Origin: JACIYW01 sp014359745
GTDB taxonomy: Bacteria > Pseudomonadota > Alphaproteobacteria > Rhodobacterales > Rhodobacteraceae
Direction of reading: 5' to 3'
NCBI GenBank assembly: GCA_050433985.1
Contig: JBNPWE010000005.1
Coordinates: 124,001-188,000, forward strand
Length of the DNA stretch: 64,000 bases
Part shown: positions 41,995 through 51,796 of the stretch, in pieces
How the letters are laid out: every line of letters starts with the position of its first letter
Position numbering within the stretch: the first letter of the stretch is position 1
Translations under genes and position numbers: made by a program
The notes under the pieces: model-generated
Told to the model about the DNA's origin: nothing
Database searches by the model: none
What the model saw: only the letters and a program-made list of their open reading frames with translations

Positions 41995-44088
41995 ATGGGA
42001 TCGCGCCCCGAGATCCTGTTTCCGCTGTTTGCCGAACTGGAAACCCTGGATGGTGTTGGCCCCAAAACCGCAAAACTGTTCGCGCAGATGGGGATAGAGC
42101 GGCCGCGCGACCTGTTGTTCACCTTGCCGCATTCAGGCGTGAACCGCGCCCGCCGCGATACGATCCGCGCCGTGGTGCCGCCCGCTGTGGTCACGGTCGA
42201 AGGCGTGGTGGGCGGGCATTTTCCCCCCGCGGCCAAGGGCCGCCCCTACCGGGTGATGTTTCGCGATGCGGCGACGGAATTTCAACTGGTGTTCTTTCAT
42301 CCGCGCGGCGATTACCTCAAACGGTTGCTGCCGACCGGGCAACGGCGGCTGGTTTCGGGCAAGGTCGAGATTTTTGACGGCATCGCGCAGATGGTCCACC
42401 CCGATCATGTGCTCCGCCCCGAGGAAGCGGGGGATCTGCCGCTCTATGAACCGGTCTATCCGCTGACCGCCGGGATCACCCAGAAACTTGTGGCGCGCGC
42501 GGTCGCCGCGGCCCTTGCCCGCGCGCCCGATGATCTTGCCGAATGGATCGATCCCGCCCTGAAGGCGCGCGAGGGGTGGCCGGGCTGGCACGCCGCCGTC
42601 ACCGCCGCGCACGCGCCCGCAAGCGATGCCGATCTGGCCGCCACCGCGCCCGCGCGGCAGCGTCTGGCCTATGACGAGATGTTCGCGCATCAGTTAACCT
42701 TGGCGCTGGCGCGCGCGGCGCTTCGCCGTGGCAAGGGTGTGGCAACGGCGGGCACCGGCGCCTTGCAGCGCAAGGTATTGGCAAATCTGGATTACAGCCC
42801 GACCGCCGCCCAGACCCGCGCGGTGGCGGAAATCGCCACCGACATGGCCGCGCCCACACGGATGAACCGGCTTTTGCAGGGCGATGTCGGATCGGGCAAG
42901 ACGCTGGTCGCGTTCATGGCGCTTCTGATCGCGGTCGAGGGGGGCGGGCAGGGCGTGATGATGGCCCCCACCGAAATCCTCGCGCGCCAGCATCTGGCCA
43001 GCCTTGAACCGCTGGCGCGCGCCGCCGGGGTGCGGCTGGATATCCTGACCGGGCGCGACAAGGGCGGGGACCGGGCGGCAAAGCTGGCGGATCTGGCGGC
43101 GGGGCGGATCAACATTCTGGTCGGCACGCACGCGGTTTTTCAAAAGGATGTGGACTTTGCCGATCTGCGCCTTGCGGTGATCGATGAACAGCACCGCTTT
43201 GGCGTCGCGCAGCGCATGGAACTGGGGGCCAAGGGGCGGGCGGCCGACATTCTGGTGATGACCGCAACGCCGATCCCGCGGTCGCTTTCGCTCGCACAAT
43301 ACGGCGATATGGATATTTCGGTGCTGGATGAAAAGCCGCCGGGCCGCACGCCGGTGCAAACCGCGCTGATCCCCACATCGCGCATCGATGAGGTGGTGGA
43401 TCACCTGCGCCGCGCCCTGGCCGAAGGGCGACAGGCCTATTGGGTATGCCCGCTGGTGGAGGAAAGCGAGGTTCTGGATCTGACGGCCGCCGAAGACCGG
43501 TTCGCCCGGCTGCGCGCGGCCCTGGGCGAGGGGGTGGTGGGCCTCGTTCACGGGCAGATGCCCCCCGCCGACAAAGACGCCGCAATGGCAGGGTTCGAGG
43601 CGGGGCGCATCCGGGTTCTGGTGGCCACGACGGTGATAGAGGTGGGGGTGAATGTGCCCAACGCCTCTATCATGGTGATCGAGCGGGCCGAATGGTTCGG
43701 GCTGGCACAGCTTCATCAATTGCGCGGGCGCGTCGGGCGGGGGGCGGCCGCTTCGACCTGCCTGATGCTGTATCAATCGCCGCTGGGCGAGGCGGCGGCG
43801 CGCCGCCTCAAGACCCTGCGCGATACCGAAGACGGGTTTCGCATCGCCGAGGTCGATCTGGAAATGCGCGGCGCGGGCGATGTGATCGGCACCGCGCAAT
43901 CGGGCCTGCCACGGTTTCGCATCGCCGATCTGGAACGTCAGGCGGCGCTGATGGCGGTGGCGCAATCGGATGCGCGCGCGCTGCTGGCCATCGATCCGGC
44001 CCTTGAGGGCGCGCGCGGGCAGGCGGCTAGGGTGCTTTTGTGGCTGATGGATCAGGATCGCGCGATCCGGCTGATCAATGTCGGTTAG
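41995..44088 (+). CDS. recG: ATP-dependent DNA helicase RecG
   Basis: Reverses stalled replication forks and migrates Holliday junctions. 697 residues: wedge/OB domain (about 30-190) with FTLPHSGVNRARRDTIRAV, then superfamily 2 motors with GDVGSGKT (motif I), VIDEQHRFG (motif II, DEQH as usual for RecG), TATPIPRSLSLAQYG, and RGRVGRG (motif VI). The TAG of ligA touches its ATG; GAGGGTTAG serves as binding site. The left boundary of the accessory island is just after this gene. Confidence 0.97.
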   Translation: MGSRPEILFPLFAELETLDGVGPKTAKLFAQMGIERPRDLLFTLPHSGVNRARRDTIRAVVPPAVVTVEGVVGGHFPPAAKGRPYRVMFRDAATEFQLVFFHPRGDYLKRLLPTGQRRLVSGKVEIFDGIAQMVHPDHVLRPEEAGDLPLYEPVYPLTAGITQKLVARAVAAALARAPDDLAEWIDPALKAREGWPGWHAAVTAAHAPASDADLAATAPARQRLAYDEMFAHQLTLALARAALRRGKGVATAGTGALQRKVLANLDYSPTAAQTRAVAEIATDMAAPTRMNRLLQGDVGSGKTLVAFMALLIAVEGGGQGVMMAPTEILARQHLASLEPLARAAGVRLDILTGRDKGGDRAAKLADLAAGRINILVGTHAVFQKDVDFADLRLAVIDEQHRFGVAQRMELGAKGRAADILVMTATPIPRSLSLAQYGDMDISVLDEKPPGRTPVQTALIPTSRIDEVVDHLRRALAEGRQAYWVCPLVEESEVLDLTAAEDRFARLRAALGEGVVGLVHGQMPPADKDAAMAGFEAGRIRVLVATTVIEVGVNVPNASIMVIERAEWFGLAQLHQLRGRVGRGAAASTCLMLYQSPLGEAAARRLKTLRDTEDGFRIAEVDLEMRGAGDVIGTAQSGLPRFRIADLERQAALMAVAQSDARALLAIDPALEGARGQAARVLLWLMDQDRAIRLINVG

Positions 44089-44672
44089 CGTTCGGCACCT
44101 GACATAGGAGTCCCGACGGCGCCCCGCTGTGGCATGGTCGGCGGATGAGACGCTCCGACATCTGCCTTTACCTTGGCCCCGCCGACAGCGCTGAGCGTCA
44201 AGCTTTGCTGAACAACCGCAACACGCCGCGCGAGCGCCCGACCGCCGCCGCCGCCGCATCCCGCACAACCGTCACAGATCCTCGCGCCACAAAGCACCAA
44301 CCAAAGCCGTTGACGAACCCCGCGCGGAATCAAGGCGCGGCACGCGCCGCCGCGCGAGCGCCCGACCGCCTCGTCGCACCAAAGGTGCGCCGAATCTTTC
44401 GGCACGCCTCCGGCGTGACGGGCGGGCGCTTTTGCAACGTTGCATACCGTTCAATCGTTCGATGTCCTTGCACCATAAACTGCAGACCACCGCCGTCGCA
44501 GCGCCCCCCCGGCGGTCAGCCGCCCGCACGGCTTGTCGCGTCGTTCCGGGCGACCTCTTCGAGTCATTGCCTCCCCCGCGCAGCATGCTTTGTACTGGAG
44601 CCACTGAAAAGTAAGCCATTGACCAAGCCGCTCTTGTTGAGCATCGTCGCTGCAACGTTTGCGAGGTGGGAC
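44089..44672. other. 584-bp noncoding left flank of the accessory island
   Basis: An open frame runs through on the plus strand but its composition (poly-Ala/Arg/Pro) is not protein-like and it has no start site; I treat it as noncoding. It contains a 23-bp direct repeat (44224-44246 and 44348-44370) and two small perfect hairpins, gcacc-AAA-ggtgc (44376-44388) and cacgcc-TCC-ggcgtg (44402-44416). GC falls from about 44600 on. The mosaic look suggests repeated insertion and deletion at the recG 3' side. Confidence 0.6.
44224..44370. repeat. 23-bp direct repeat pair flanking 101 bp
   Basis: The same 23 bases (starting cgccgcgcgagcgcccgacc) occur at 44224-44246 and 44348-44370. Exact identity over 23 bp in noncoding DNA points to a recent duplication or recombination site. 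Confidence 0.8.
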
Positions 44673-45944
44673 ATGCTGATCAAGACCAGTGCCGAAAATT
44701 GGAAAAGCATAAAAAATGCAGAGCTAAATATTGATGCTTTGACGGTCCTGATCGGGAGCAACGCGAGCGGGAAATCCAATGTCTTAGATGCGCTGGCGTT
44801 TCTACAACGTACAGCTTCCGGTCTGCTTCTGACTTCGGCCTTGCAGGGCGATGCTGTTGCCTCACCATTGCGCGGTGGACTAGAATGGGCTGCACGAAAG
44901 CCTGGTAGCTCTTTTAGCCTTTCATCCACAATCCGAGGCAGTGATGAAACAACAGAATTTGACTACCGGATCGAATGTGACATTTCAAAGGGACAATGCG
45001 AACTTCGTTCGGAGCAACTAATAAGACGTAAGTATCGCATTTCGTCTAAAGGCAAGCGCCAAAAAAACCCTTCCCAAGTTCAAATTTTTCGTACGGACCC
45101 CGTAGACTCTGATGCACCCACAATAACTGCGCGACTTTATAATGGCAAGCAAGGGAGTCCAAGACAGCTAAGTCGAGCTTCAAGCGTACTCTTTCAATTG
45201 ATCGGGCAGAAACTTGCGCTTGAAATTGACGAAGGCGTTAACGCAGTTATGGAGGCTCATAGGGCAATCTTCATTTTGGATCCCATTCCGTCTCACATGC
45301 GGGATTATTCTCCATTCTCCGACCGTCTCCTACCGGATGCTTCCAATATCGCGGGAGTTTTGGCTGCGCTACCTGATGATCAAAAGGCGGAAGTTGAGAA
45401 TACGCTTTCGCGTTATGTTGCCAAATTACCAGAACGCGATATCATCCGAGTTTATTCTGAGCCGGTCGGAAAATTCCATAGTGATGCAATGTTGTACTGC
45501 GAAGAGGGATTTGCACAATCTCCCATGCTCTTAGATGCTCGTGGAATGTCTGATGGCACACTTCGTTTCTTAGCAATTTTGATGGCTTTGCTTACCCGCC
45601 CCAAGAATAGCCTTCTCGTTATAGAGGAGGTAGATAATGGACTGCACCCATCTCGATCTAAGTTATTGCTTGACATGCTCCGAACCGTTGGAAAACGGCG
45701 GGATGTTGATGTGATGGTGACAACTCACAATCCTGCACTGCTGGACGCCATGGGGACAGAAATGGTCCCATTCATTACCGTTGCACACCGGAGGGAAGGA
45801 TGTGGGGCAACTGAACTTACTCTTCTAGAGGATATTGAGGATCTTCCTCGCCTCCTTGCTGGTGGAACTATAGGAAGACTTACAAGTAAAGGAGCTATTG
45901 AGGAGGCGCTTTCCGCGCAGGAGCGGAGTGCGTTAAATGAGTAA
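44673..45944 (+). CDS. ABC/AAA-type ATPase of an accessory two-gene module (AAA_21/COG4637-like)
   Basis: 423 residues from ATG 44673, which has GAGGTGGG five bases upstream. The fold is a RecF/SMC-like ABC ATPase: N-terminal strand MLIKTSAENWKSIKNAEL, Walker A GSNASGKS (28-35), a middle lobe of about 200 residues, signature GMSDGTLRFL (291-300), Walker B LLVIEEVDNG with Glu318/Glu319, and switch His352 in TTHNP. No TOPRIM nuclease is fused, unlike OLD proteins. The gene has lower GC and more A/T-ending codons than its neighbours, indicating recent transfer. It overlaps the following PIN-like gene by 8 bp. By layout (ATPase sensor plus nuclease effector) a defence or toxin role is likely but not shown. 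Confidence 0.85.
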   Translation: MLIKTSAENWKSIKNAELNIDALTVLIGSNASGKSNVLDALAFLQRTASGLLLTSALQGDAVASPLRGGLEWAARKPGSSFSLSSTIRGSDETTEFDYRIECDISKGQCELRSEQLIRRKYRISSKGKRQKNPSQVQIFRTDPVDSDAPTITARLYNGKQGSPRQLSRASSVLFQLIGQKLALEIDEGVNAVMEAHRAIFILDPIPSHMRDYSPFSDRLLPDASNIAGVLAALPDDQKAEVENTLSRYVAKLPERDIIRVYSEPVGKFHSDAMLYCEEGFAQSPMLLDARGMSDGTLRFLAILMALLTRPKNSLLVIEEVDNGLHPSRSKLLLDMLRTVGKRRDVDVMVTTHNPALLDAMGTEMVPFITVAHRREGCGATELTLLEDIEDLPRLLAGGTIGRLTSKGAIEEALSAQERSALNE

Positions 45945-46440
45945 AAAAGTCCTTATTCTTGACACTTCTGTCCTTTGTTGTCTTCTGGATGTGGCCGGAA
46001 AATCGACCTGTGGTCCAGATGGCGACAAGTGGGACAAACAGCGTATTGAAAAGCTGCTTGAGTCTGAAAAGGGTGCTACAATCGTTCTGCCGTTAGCATC
46101 AATTATTGAAACGGGAAATCATATTGCACAAGCTGGAGCGCGACGATTTGAAACCGCGACAGCACTATGCGCCAAGCTTAATGCAGTTGCAAATGCCGAA
46201 ATACCTTGGGCAGCATTTTCTGAGCAGGCTGATCTCTGGTCACCAGAAAGCTTACGCAGAACTGCAGAAGAGTGGCCTGCGCAAGCTGCCTCTGGTTTGT
46301 CGATGGGGGATGCGACCATCAAGGGAGTGGCAGAATACTATGGCAAGTCTGGCATTGCCGTCGAGATCATTACGGGCGATGCGGGCCTCAAAGCATATGA
46401 AACGCAAGCGACAATCATCACTCCTCGTCGGCGTCGTTAG
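45937..46440 (+). CDS. PIN-like nuclease, partner of the ATPase
   Basis: 167 residues. The N-terminal ILDTSVLCCLLD supplies Asp9; further acidic residues sit where a PIN active site needs them: Glu58 in LASIIETGNH, Asp125 in LSMGDATIKG and Asp148 in IITGDAGLKAYE. A helical insert lies between. PIN domains cut RNA, often tRNA or rRNA, in toxin and defence systems. The start codon is inside the ATPase gene, so the two are translationally coupled and probably form a complex. Low GC like its partner. No separate antitoxin gene is visible; the ATPase may control it. Confidence 0.75.
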   Translation: MSKKVLILDTSVLCCLLDVAGKSTCGPDGDKWDKQRIEKLLESEKGATIVLPLASIIETGNHIAQAGARRFETATALCAKLNAVANAEIPWAAFSEQADLWSPESLRRTAEEWPAQAASGLSMGDATIKGVAEYYGKSGIAVEIITGDAGLKAYETQATIITPRRRR

Positions 46441-46942
46441 TTTAGCGTGAGGTGCATTATTGGGCATCGTCTCCCTCTTTCAGGCAACAGGAAGGGTCGC
46501 TGCTGCTTGATGCTTGAAGCCGCCCTGTGCTGTCGCAGGTCCGCCTACTTATTGCGAACAGGTTAGGCTCAATTTTCAAGTGCAACACCCGGAGCGAGCA
46601 GGGCATCCTCATTGGCGCAACCCTCGCCCCCCCGGCTGCCCCTCGGTTCAGGGCGGGGCCGGTGTCCCTTCAGGTCAACCTCCCCCGGCCCCGTCACCCC
46701 CTCGGGCGTCCAGCCCCGAACCCTGTCGGCACGGCCCGGCAGGGGGGGGCCGGGCGGGCAAGGGGCCCGCGCCCTGTCGGGACGCGGTATGTACGCAAGA
46801 TGTACGCAAGATGTACGGCGTGGTAGCGCCCCGGACCGGGCAATTCCGGTGCTGGCGGTCGGCGCCGTTTGCGCCTATCGTGATCCTGTCGCCGCGTCTT
46901 CGGTCCTGTTCGGGGGCGGCCATCTCATGCAGAAAGGTCAAG
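46441..46942. other. 502-bp noncoding right flank of the island
   Basis: From 46441 to about 46600 the sequence is of mixed composition and looks like a scar; on the minus strand a short open stretch (46612-46457) is not convincing as a gene. From 46610 to 46780 it is very GC-rich with G- and C-runs. An 11-bp tandem repeat lies at 46789-46819. The last part should hold the promoter and binding site (AAAGGTCAAG) of the carboxylase gene. No integrase, tRNA or intact transposase is present. Confidence 0.55.
46789..46819. repeat. 11-bp tandem repeat upstream of the carboxylase gene
   Basis: atgtacgcaag twice (46789-46799, 46800-46810), then a partial third copy atgtacg. Confidence 0.85.
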
Positions 46943-48880
<1,938 letters not shown>

Positions 48881-48894
48881 GGGATCGGAGGAGC

Positions 48895-48917
48895 GCCGGG
48901 GTGAGTCGGCCCCCGGC
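48895..48917 (+). terminator. Hairpin after the carboxylase gene
   Basis: 7-bp stem gccgggg/ccccggc with a 9-base loop, 14 bp past the stop; no T-run, so termination is uncertain. Confidence 0.4.
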
Positions 48918-49019
48918 AGGGCGGCGTCTCGGCGCCGCGGCACAAGACAGGCCCCGTCCGGTAAATCCCGGCAAATATCGTGAAAACCCGTGCCAATGCC
49001 GGGGGTGAACACCCTTGGC

Positions 49020-49056
49020 TTTGGTTGACCCCGACAGGGCGCGGGGGTAAACCAAG
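49020..49056 (+). promoter_or_regulatory. Leader stem-loop upstream of the nuo operon
   Basis: Imperfect 13-bp inverted repeat (tttggttgacccc / ggggtaaaccaag, two mismatches) with an 11-base loop, ending 46 bp before nuoA. It lies in the 221-bp gap that should contain the nuo promoter. Could be a leader structure or an operator; I cannot decide. Confidence 0.45.
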
Positions 49057-49101
49057 CCGCGAGGGCGCAAGCGTCGCCGCACTGTAGCGAGGAGCCAACC
49101 G

Positions 49102-49467
49102 GTGGATGACCTGCTGAGAGACTATCTTCCGATCCTGATATTTCTGGCAATGGCCATCGGGCTGGGCCTTGTGCTGATCCTGGCCGCCGTGGTGGTGGCG
49201 GTGCGCAATCCCGACGCGGAAAAGCTGTCGGCCTATGAATGCGGGTTCAACGCCTTTGATGATGCGCGGATGAAGTTCGACGTGCGCTTCTACCTTGTCG
49301 CGATCCTGTTCATCATCTTCGATCTGGAAATTGCCTTTCTGTTTCCATGGTCGGTTGCCTTTGCGGATATCTCGATGACAGGGTTCTGGTCGATGATGGT
49401 GTTTCTGGGGGTTCTGACCGTCGGCTTTGCTTATGAATGGAAGAAAGGGGCGCTCGAATGGCAGTAA
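49102..49467 (+). CDS. nuoA: NADH-quinone oxidoreductase subunit A
   Basis: 121-residue membrane subunit of complex I near the quinone site. Three hydrophobic helices; the loop EKLSAYECGFNAFDDARMKFDVRFYLVAILFIIFDLEIAFLFPW is diagnostic of NuoA/ND3. Start GTG 49102 with GAGGAG upstream. It begins the long nuo operon; its end overlaps nuoB by 10 bp. Confidence 0.97.
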   Translation: MDDLLRDYLPILIFLAMAIGLGLVLILAAVVVAVRNPDAEKLSAYECGFNAFDDARMKFDVRFYLVAILFIIFDLEIAFLFPWSVAFADISMTGFWSMMVFLGVLTVGFAYEWKKGALEWQ

Positions 49468-49991
49468 GCACCGCCTTGAATACCGCTGGCCCCGATCGCG
49501 AGGTTGCCACGCAGGGCCTGAACCGGGAATTGCAGGACAAGGGGTTCTTGCTGACCTCGACCGAAGACATCATCAACTGGGCGCGCACCGGGTCGCTGCA
49601 CTGGATGACCTTTGGGCTGGCGTGCTGCGCGATCGAGATGATGCATGTGGCGATGCCGCGCTATGATGTGGAACGTTTCGGCACGGCACCGCGCGCCAGC
49701 CCCCGCCAATCGGATCTGATGATCGTGGCGGGCACCCTGACCAACAAGATGGCACCGGCGCTGCGCAAGGTCTATGACCAGATGCCAGAGCCGCGCTATG
49801 TGATCTCCATGGGCAGTTGCGCCAATGGCGGCGGTTATTATCACTACAGCTATTCGGTGGTGCGCGGCTGTGACCGGATCGTGCCGGTGGATATCTATGT
49901 GCCCGGCTGCCCGCCAACCGCCGAGGCGCTGCTGTATGGCATTTTGCAATTGCAGCGCAAGATGCGCCGCACCGGTACGATTCAGCGCTGA
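49458..49991 (+). CDS. nuoB: NADH-quinone oxidoreductase subunit B
   Basis: 177 residues; peripheral-arm subunit carrying cluster N2, the last Fe-S centre before quinone. Ligands are visible in FGLACCAIEMMH (two adjacent Cys), SMGSCANGGG and YVPGCPPTAEAL. ATG 49458 lies within the end of nuoA, suggesting coupling. Confidence 0.98.
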   Translation: MAVSTALNTAGPDREVATQGLNRELQDKGFLLTSTEDIINWARTGSLHWMTFGLACCAIEMMHVAMPRYDVERFGTAPRASPRQSDLMIVAGTLTNKMAPALRKVYDQMPEPRYVISMGSCANGGGYYHYSYSVVRGCDRIVPVDIYVPGCPPTAEALLYGILQLQRKMRRTGTIQR

Positions 49992-50003
49992 AAAGGGGCC
50001 GCA

Positions 50004-50603
50004 ATGACCGAGGCTTTGGAAGAACTGGCAGCCCATATCGCGTTGAAACGTGGCGATGATGTCATATCGCATTCCATCGCGCATGGGGAGTTGACGGTTG
50101 CGGTTCCCCTGGCGTCAATCCCGGCGATTGTCGGGTTTCTGACCACGGATGCCACCTGCCGGTTCTCGACCCTGGTCGATATCACCGCCGTGGATTATCC
50201 CGAACGCGCCGAACGTTTCGATGTCGTCTATCATTTCCTGTCGATGTATCAGAACCACCGCATCCGCCTGAAGGTGGCGGTGCGAGAATCTGACATGGTG
50301 CCTTCGATCACGGCGCTGCACCCCTCGGCCGACTGGTTCGAGCGCGAGGTGTTCGACATGTTCGGCATCCTGTTTTCCGGCCATCCCGATCTGCGCCGCA
50401 TCCTGACTGATTACGGCTTTCGGGGCCATCCGCTGCGCAAGGATTTCCCGACCACCGGCTACACCGAAGTGCGCTATGACGAGGTGGCCAAGCGGGTGGT
50501 CTATGAGCCGGTGAAACTGGTGCAGGAATACCGGCAGTTCGATTTCATGTCGCCCTGGGAAGGCGCGCATTATGTGCTGCCCGGCGACGAGAAGAAGGGC
50601 TGA
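50004..50603 (+). CDS. nuoC: NADH-quinone oxidoreductase subunit C
   Basis: 199 residues; hydrophilic 30-kDa subunit packing against NuoD. The signature WFEREVFDMFGILFSGHPDLRRILTDYGF is present, followed by HPLRKDFPTTGYTEVRYDE. Separate from nuoD, not fused. After it comes a sulfotransferase gene that interrupts the canonical order. Confidence 0.97.
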   Translation: MTEALEELAAHIALKRGDDVISHSIAHGELTVAVPLASIPAIVGFLTTDATCRFSTLVDITAVDYPERAERFDVVYHFLSMYQNHRIRLKVAVRESDMVPSITALHPSADWFEREVFDMFGILFSGHPDLRRILTDYGFRGHPLRKDFPTTGYTEVRYDEVAKRVVYEPVKLVQEYRQFDFMSPWEGAHYVLPGDEKKG

Positions 50604-50607
50604 TCGG

Positions 50608-51513
50608 GTGAGTGAGGAACCGACATTCCTGTTTGGCGTGGGGGCGACCAAGGCCGGCACAAGCTGGCTTTGGCGCTATCTGGCCGATCATCCGGAGTGT
50701 CATTTCCGCGCCATCAAGGAATTGCATTACTTCGACACCGTGGCGCAGAACCGCTTTGACGGCGCGCTGCGCCGGGCGCGGGCGGATCTGGTGGAACAGA
50801 CCCGGCGGGTGGCGGATGGCGCGGCAGCGGCCAACCCCGCGCAGGCCGGACGCAAGCATCAAAAGCTGCGTGATCTGCAGGAATGGGTCGCGGTACTGGC
50901 GCGCCGGGCGCCCGATATGGCCGCTTACCGCGCCTATCTGACGGGTGGCCGGGGTGCGCGCCGGGTGGTGGGCGATGTGACGCCCGCCTATGCGCTGCTG
51001 CCGGTAGAACAGTTGCGTGACATGGCCGACGTGGCGCGGGATGTGCGCTTTGTCTACCTGATGCGCGATCCCGTCGCCCGCCTCTGGAGCCATGTGCGCA
51101 TGCTGGCGCGGCGGTTGGCGGGGGTGGATGACTATGCCGGGGCGGCGCTGGCGCTGATCCGGCGGATCTGCGCGGGCGACGCCTCGGGGGATGCGGGCGG
51201 TATCGTGGCGCGCGGCGATTACGCGGGGGCGCTGGCGCGGCTGGATGCCGCTGTCGATCCCGCCCGGCTTTTGGTCATGTTTCAGGAAGACCTGATGACA
51301 TTGCCGGGTGTTGCGCGGTTGTGCGGGTTTCTGGGCATCGCCACCAAGGCGGCGCGGTTCGATATGTTGGTGCATGCGGGCGTGCCGCTGGCGCTGCCGG
51401 TGGCGGAACGCGATGCGGCGCGGGCTTTCCTGCGCCCGCAATATGATGCGGTGGCGCGGCGGTTCGGCGATCTGCCGGAAACTTGGCACATGAACGCCGG
51501 GGGTGTTGCGTGA
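50608..51513 (+). CDS. Sulfotransferase inserted in the nuo operon
   Basis: 301 residues from GTG 50608, 4 bp after the nuoC stop. FLFGVGATKAGTSWLWRYL is the PAPS 5'-phosphosulfate loop and RFVYLMRDPVARLWSHVRM the 3'-phosphate-binding segment; ELHYFD follows the usual pattern of bacterial sulfotransferases. It should sulfate a small molecule, lipid or glycan; no link to complex I is evident. GC and codon use match the operon, so the insertion is not recent. Co-transcription with nuo is implied by spacing on both sides (64 bp to the next gene). Confidence 0.88.
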   Translation: MSEEPTFLFGVGATKAGTSWLWRYLADHPECHFRAIKELHYFDTVAQNRFDGALRRARADLVEQTRRVADGAAAANPAQAGRKHQKLRDLQEWVAVLARRAPDMAAYRAYLTGGRGARRVVGDVTPAYALLPVEQLRDMADVARDVRFVYLMRDPVARLWSHVRMLARRLAGVDDYAGAALALIRRICAGDASGDAGGIVARGDYAGALARLDAAVDPARLLVMFQEDLMTLPGVARLCGFLGIATKAARFDMLVHAGVPLALPVAERDAARAFLRPQYDAVARRFGDLPETWHMNAGGVA

Positions 51514-51577
51514 TCCTGAGACAAAAGACTTCCGATCAGACGTTTGATTGCCCCACGGGGCGGCTTGGAGGGCGGAA

Positions 51578-51796
51578 ATGATGGGCTATAGTTATGGATA
51601 CATGTCGGGCGGCGGCGGTTTGATCATGATACTGATCATGGCTGTCTTGCTGATCGTGCCGTTCTGGCGGTTGCTGCCCCGGTTCGGCATTCCGAACTGG
51701 GTGGGGATATTTGCGATAATCCCCCTCGTTGCGCTGATCCTGCTGTGGATCATGGCGTTCAAGGACAAGCTCGATCAGGCCGGAGGCCGCGGATGA
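51578..51796 (+). CDS. Small two-helix membrane protein in the nuo operon
   Basis: 72 residues from ATG 51578 (GGAGGGCGG upstream; the frame is open earlier but unsupported). Two hydrophobic helices, LIMILIMAVLLIVPFW and WVGIFAIIPLVALILLWIMA, joined by a short basic/Pro loop, with a Gly/Tyr-rich N-terminus (MMGYSYGYMSGGGG). Its stop overlaps the nuoD start (ATGA), so it is coupled to nuoD. Such small proteins within alphaproteobacterial nuo/nqo operons are known only as unidentified reading frames; I do not recognise this one. Confidence 0.8.
   Translation: MMGYSYGYMSGGGGLIMILIMAVLLIVPFWRLLPRFGIPNWVGIFAIIPLVALILLWIMAFKDKLDQAGGRG

Noticed and set aside
44145..44672. Upstream extension of the island ATPase by 176 codons
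   Set aside because: Composition is Ala/Arg/Pro-rich and not conserved-looking; the ATG at 44673 has a proper binding site and starts at the family N-terminus.
44673..45944. OLD-family nuclease (ATPase fused to TOPRIM) as identity of the island ATPase
   Set aside because: The protein ends about 70 residues after the switch histidine, leaving no room for a TOPRIM domain; the effector is a separate PIN-like protein.
46457..46612. Minus-strand frame of about 51 codons in the island's right flank
   Set aside because: Too short, no binding site and no recognised family; it could be an insertion-sequence remnant but I cannot support that.
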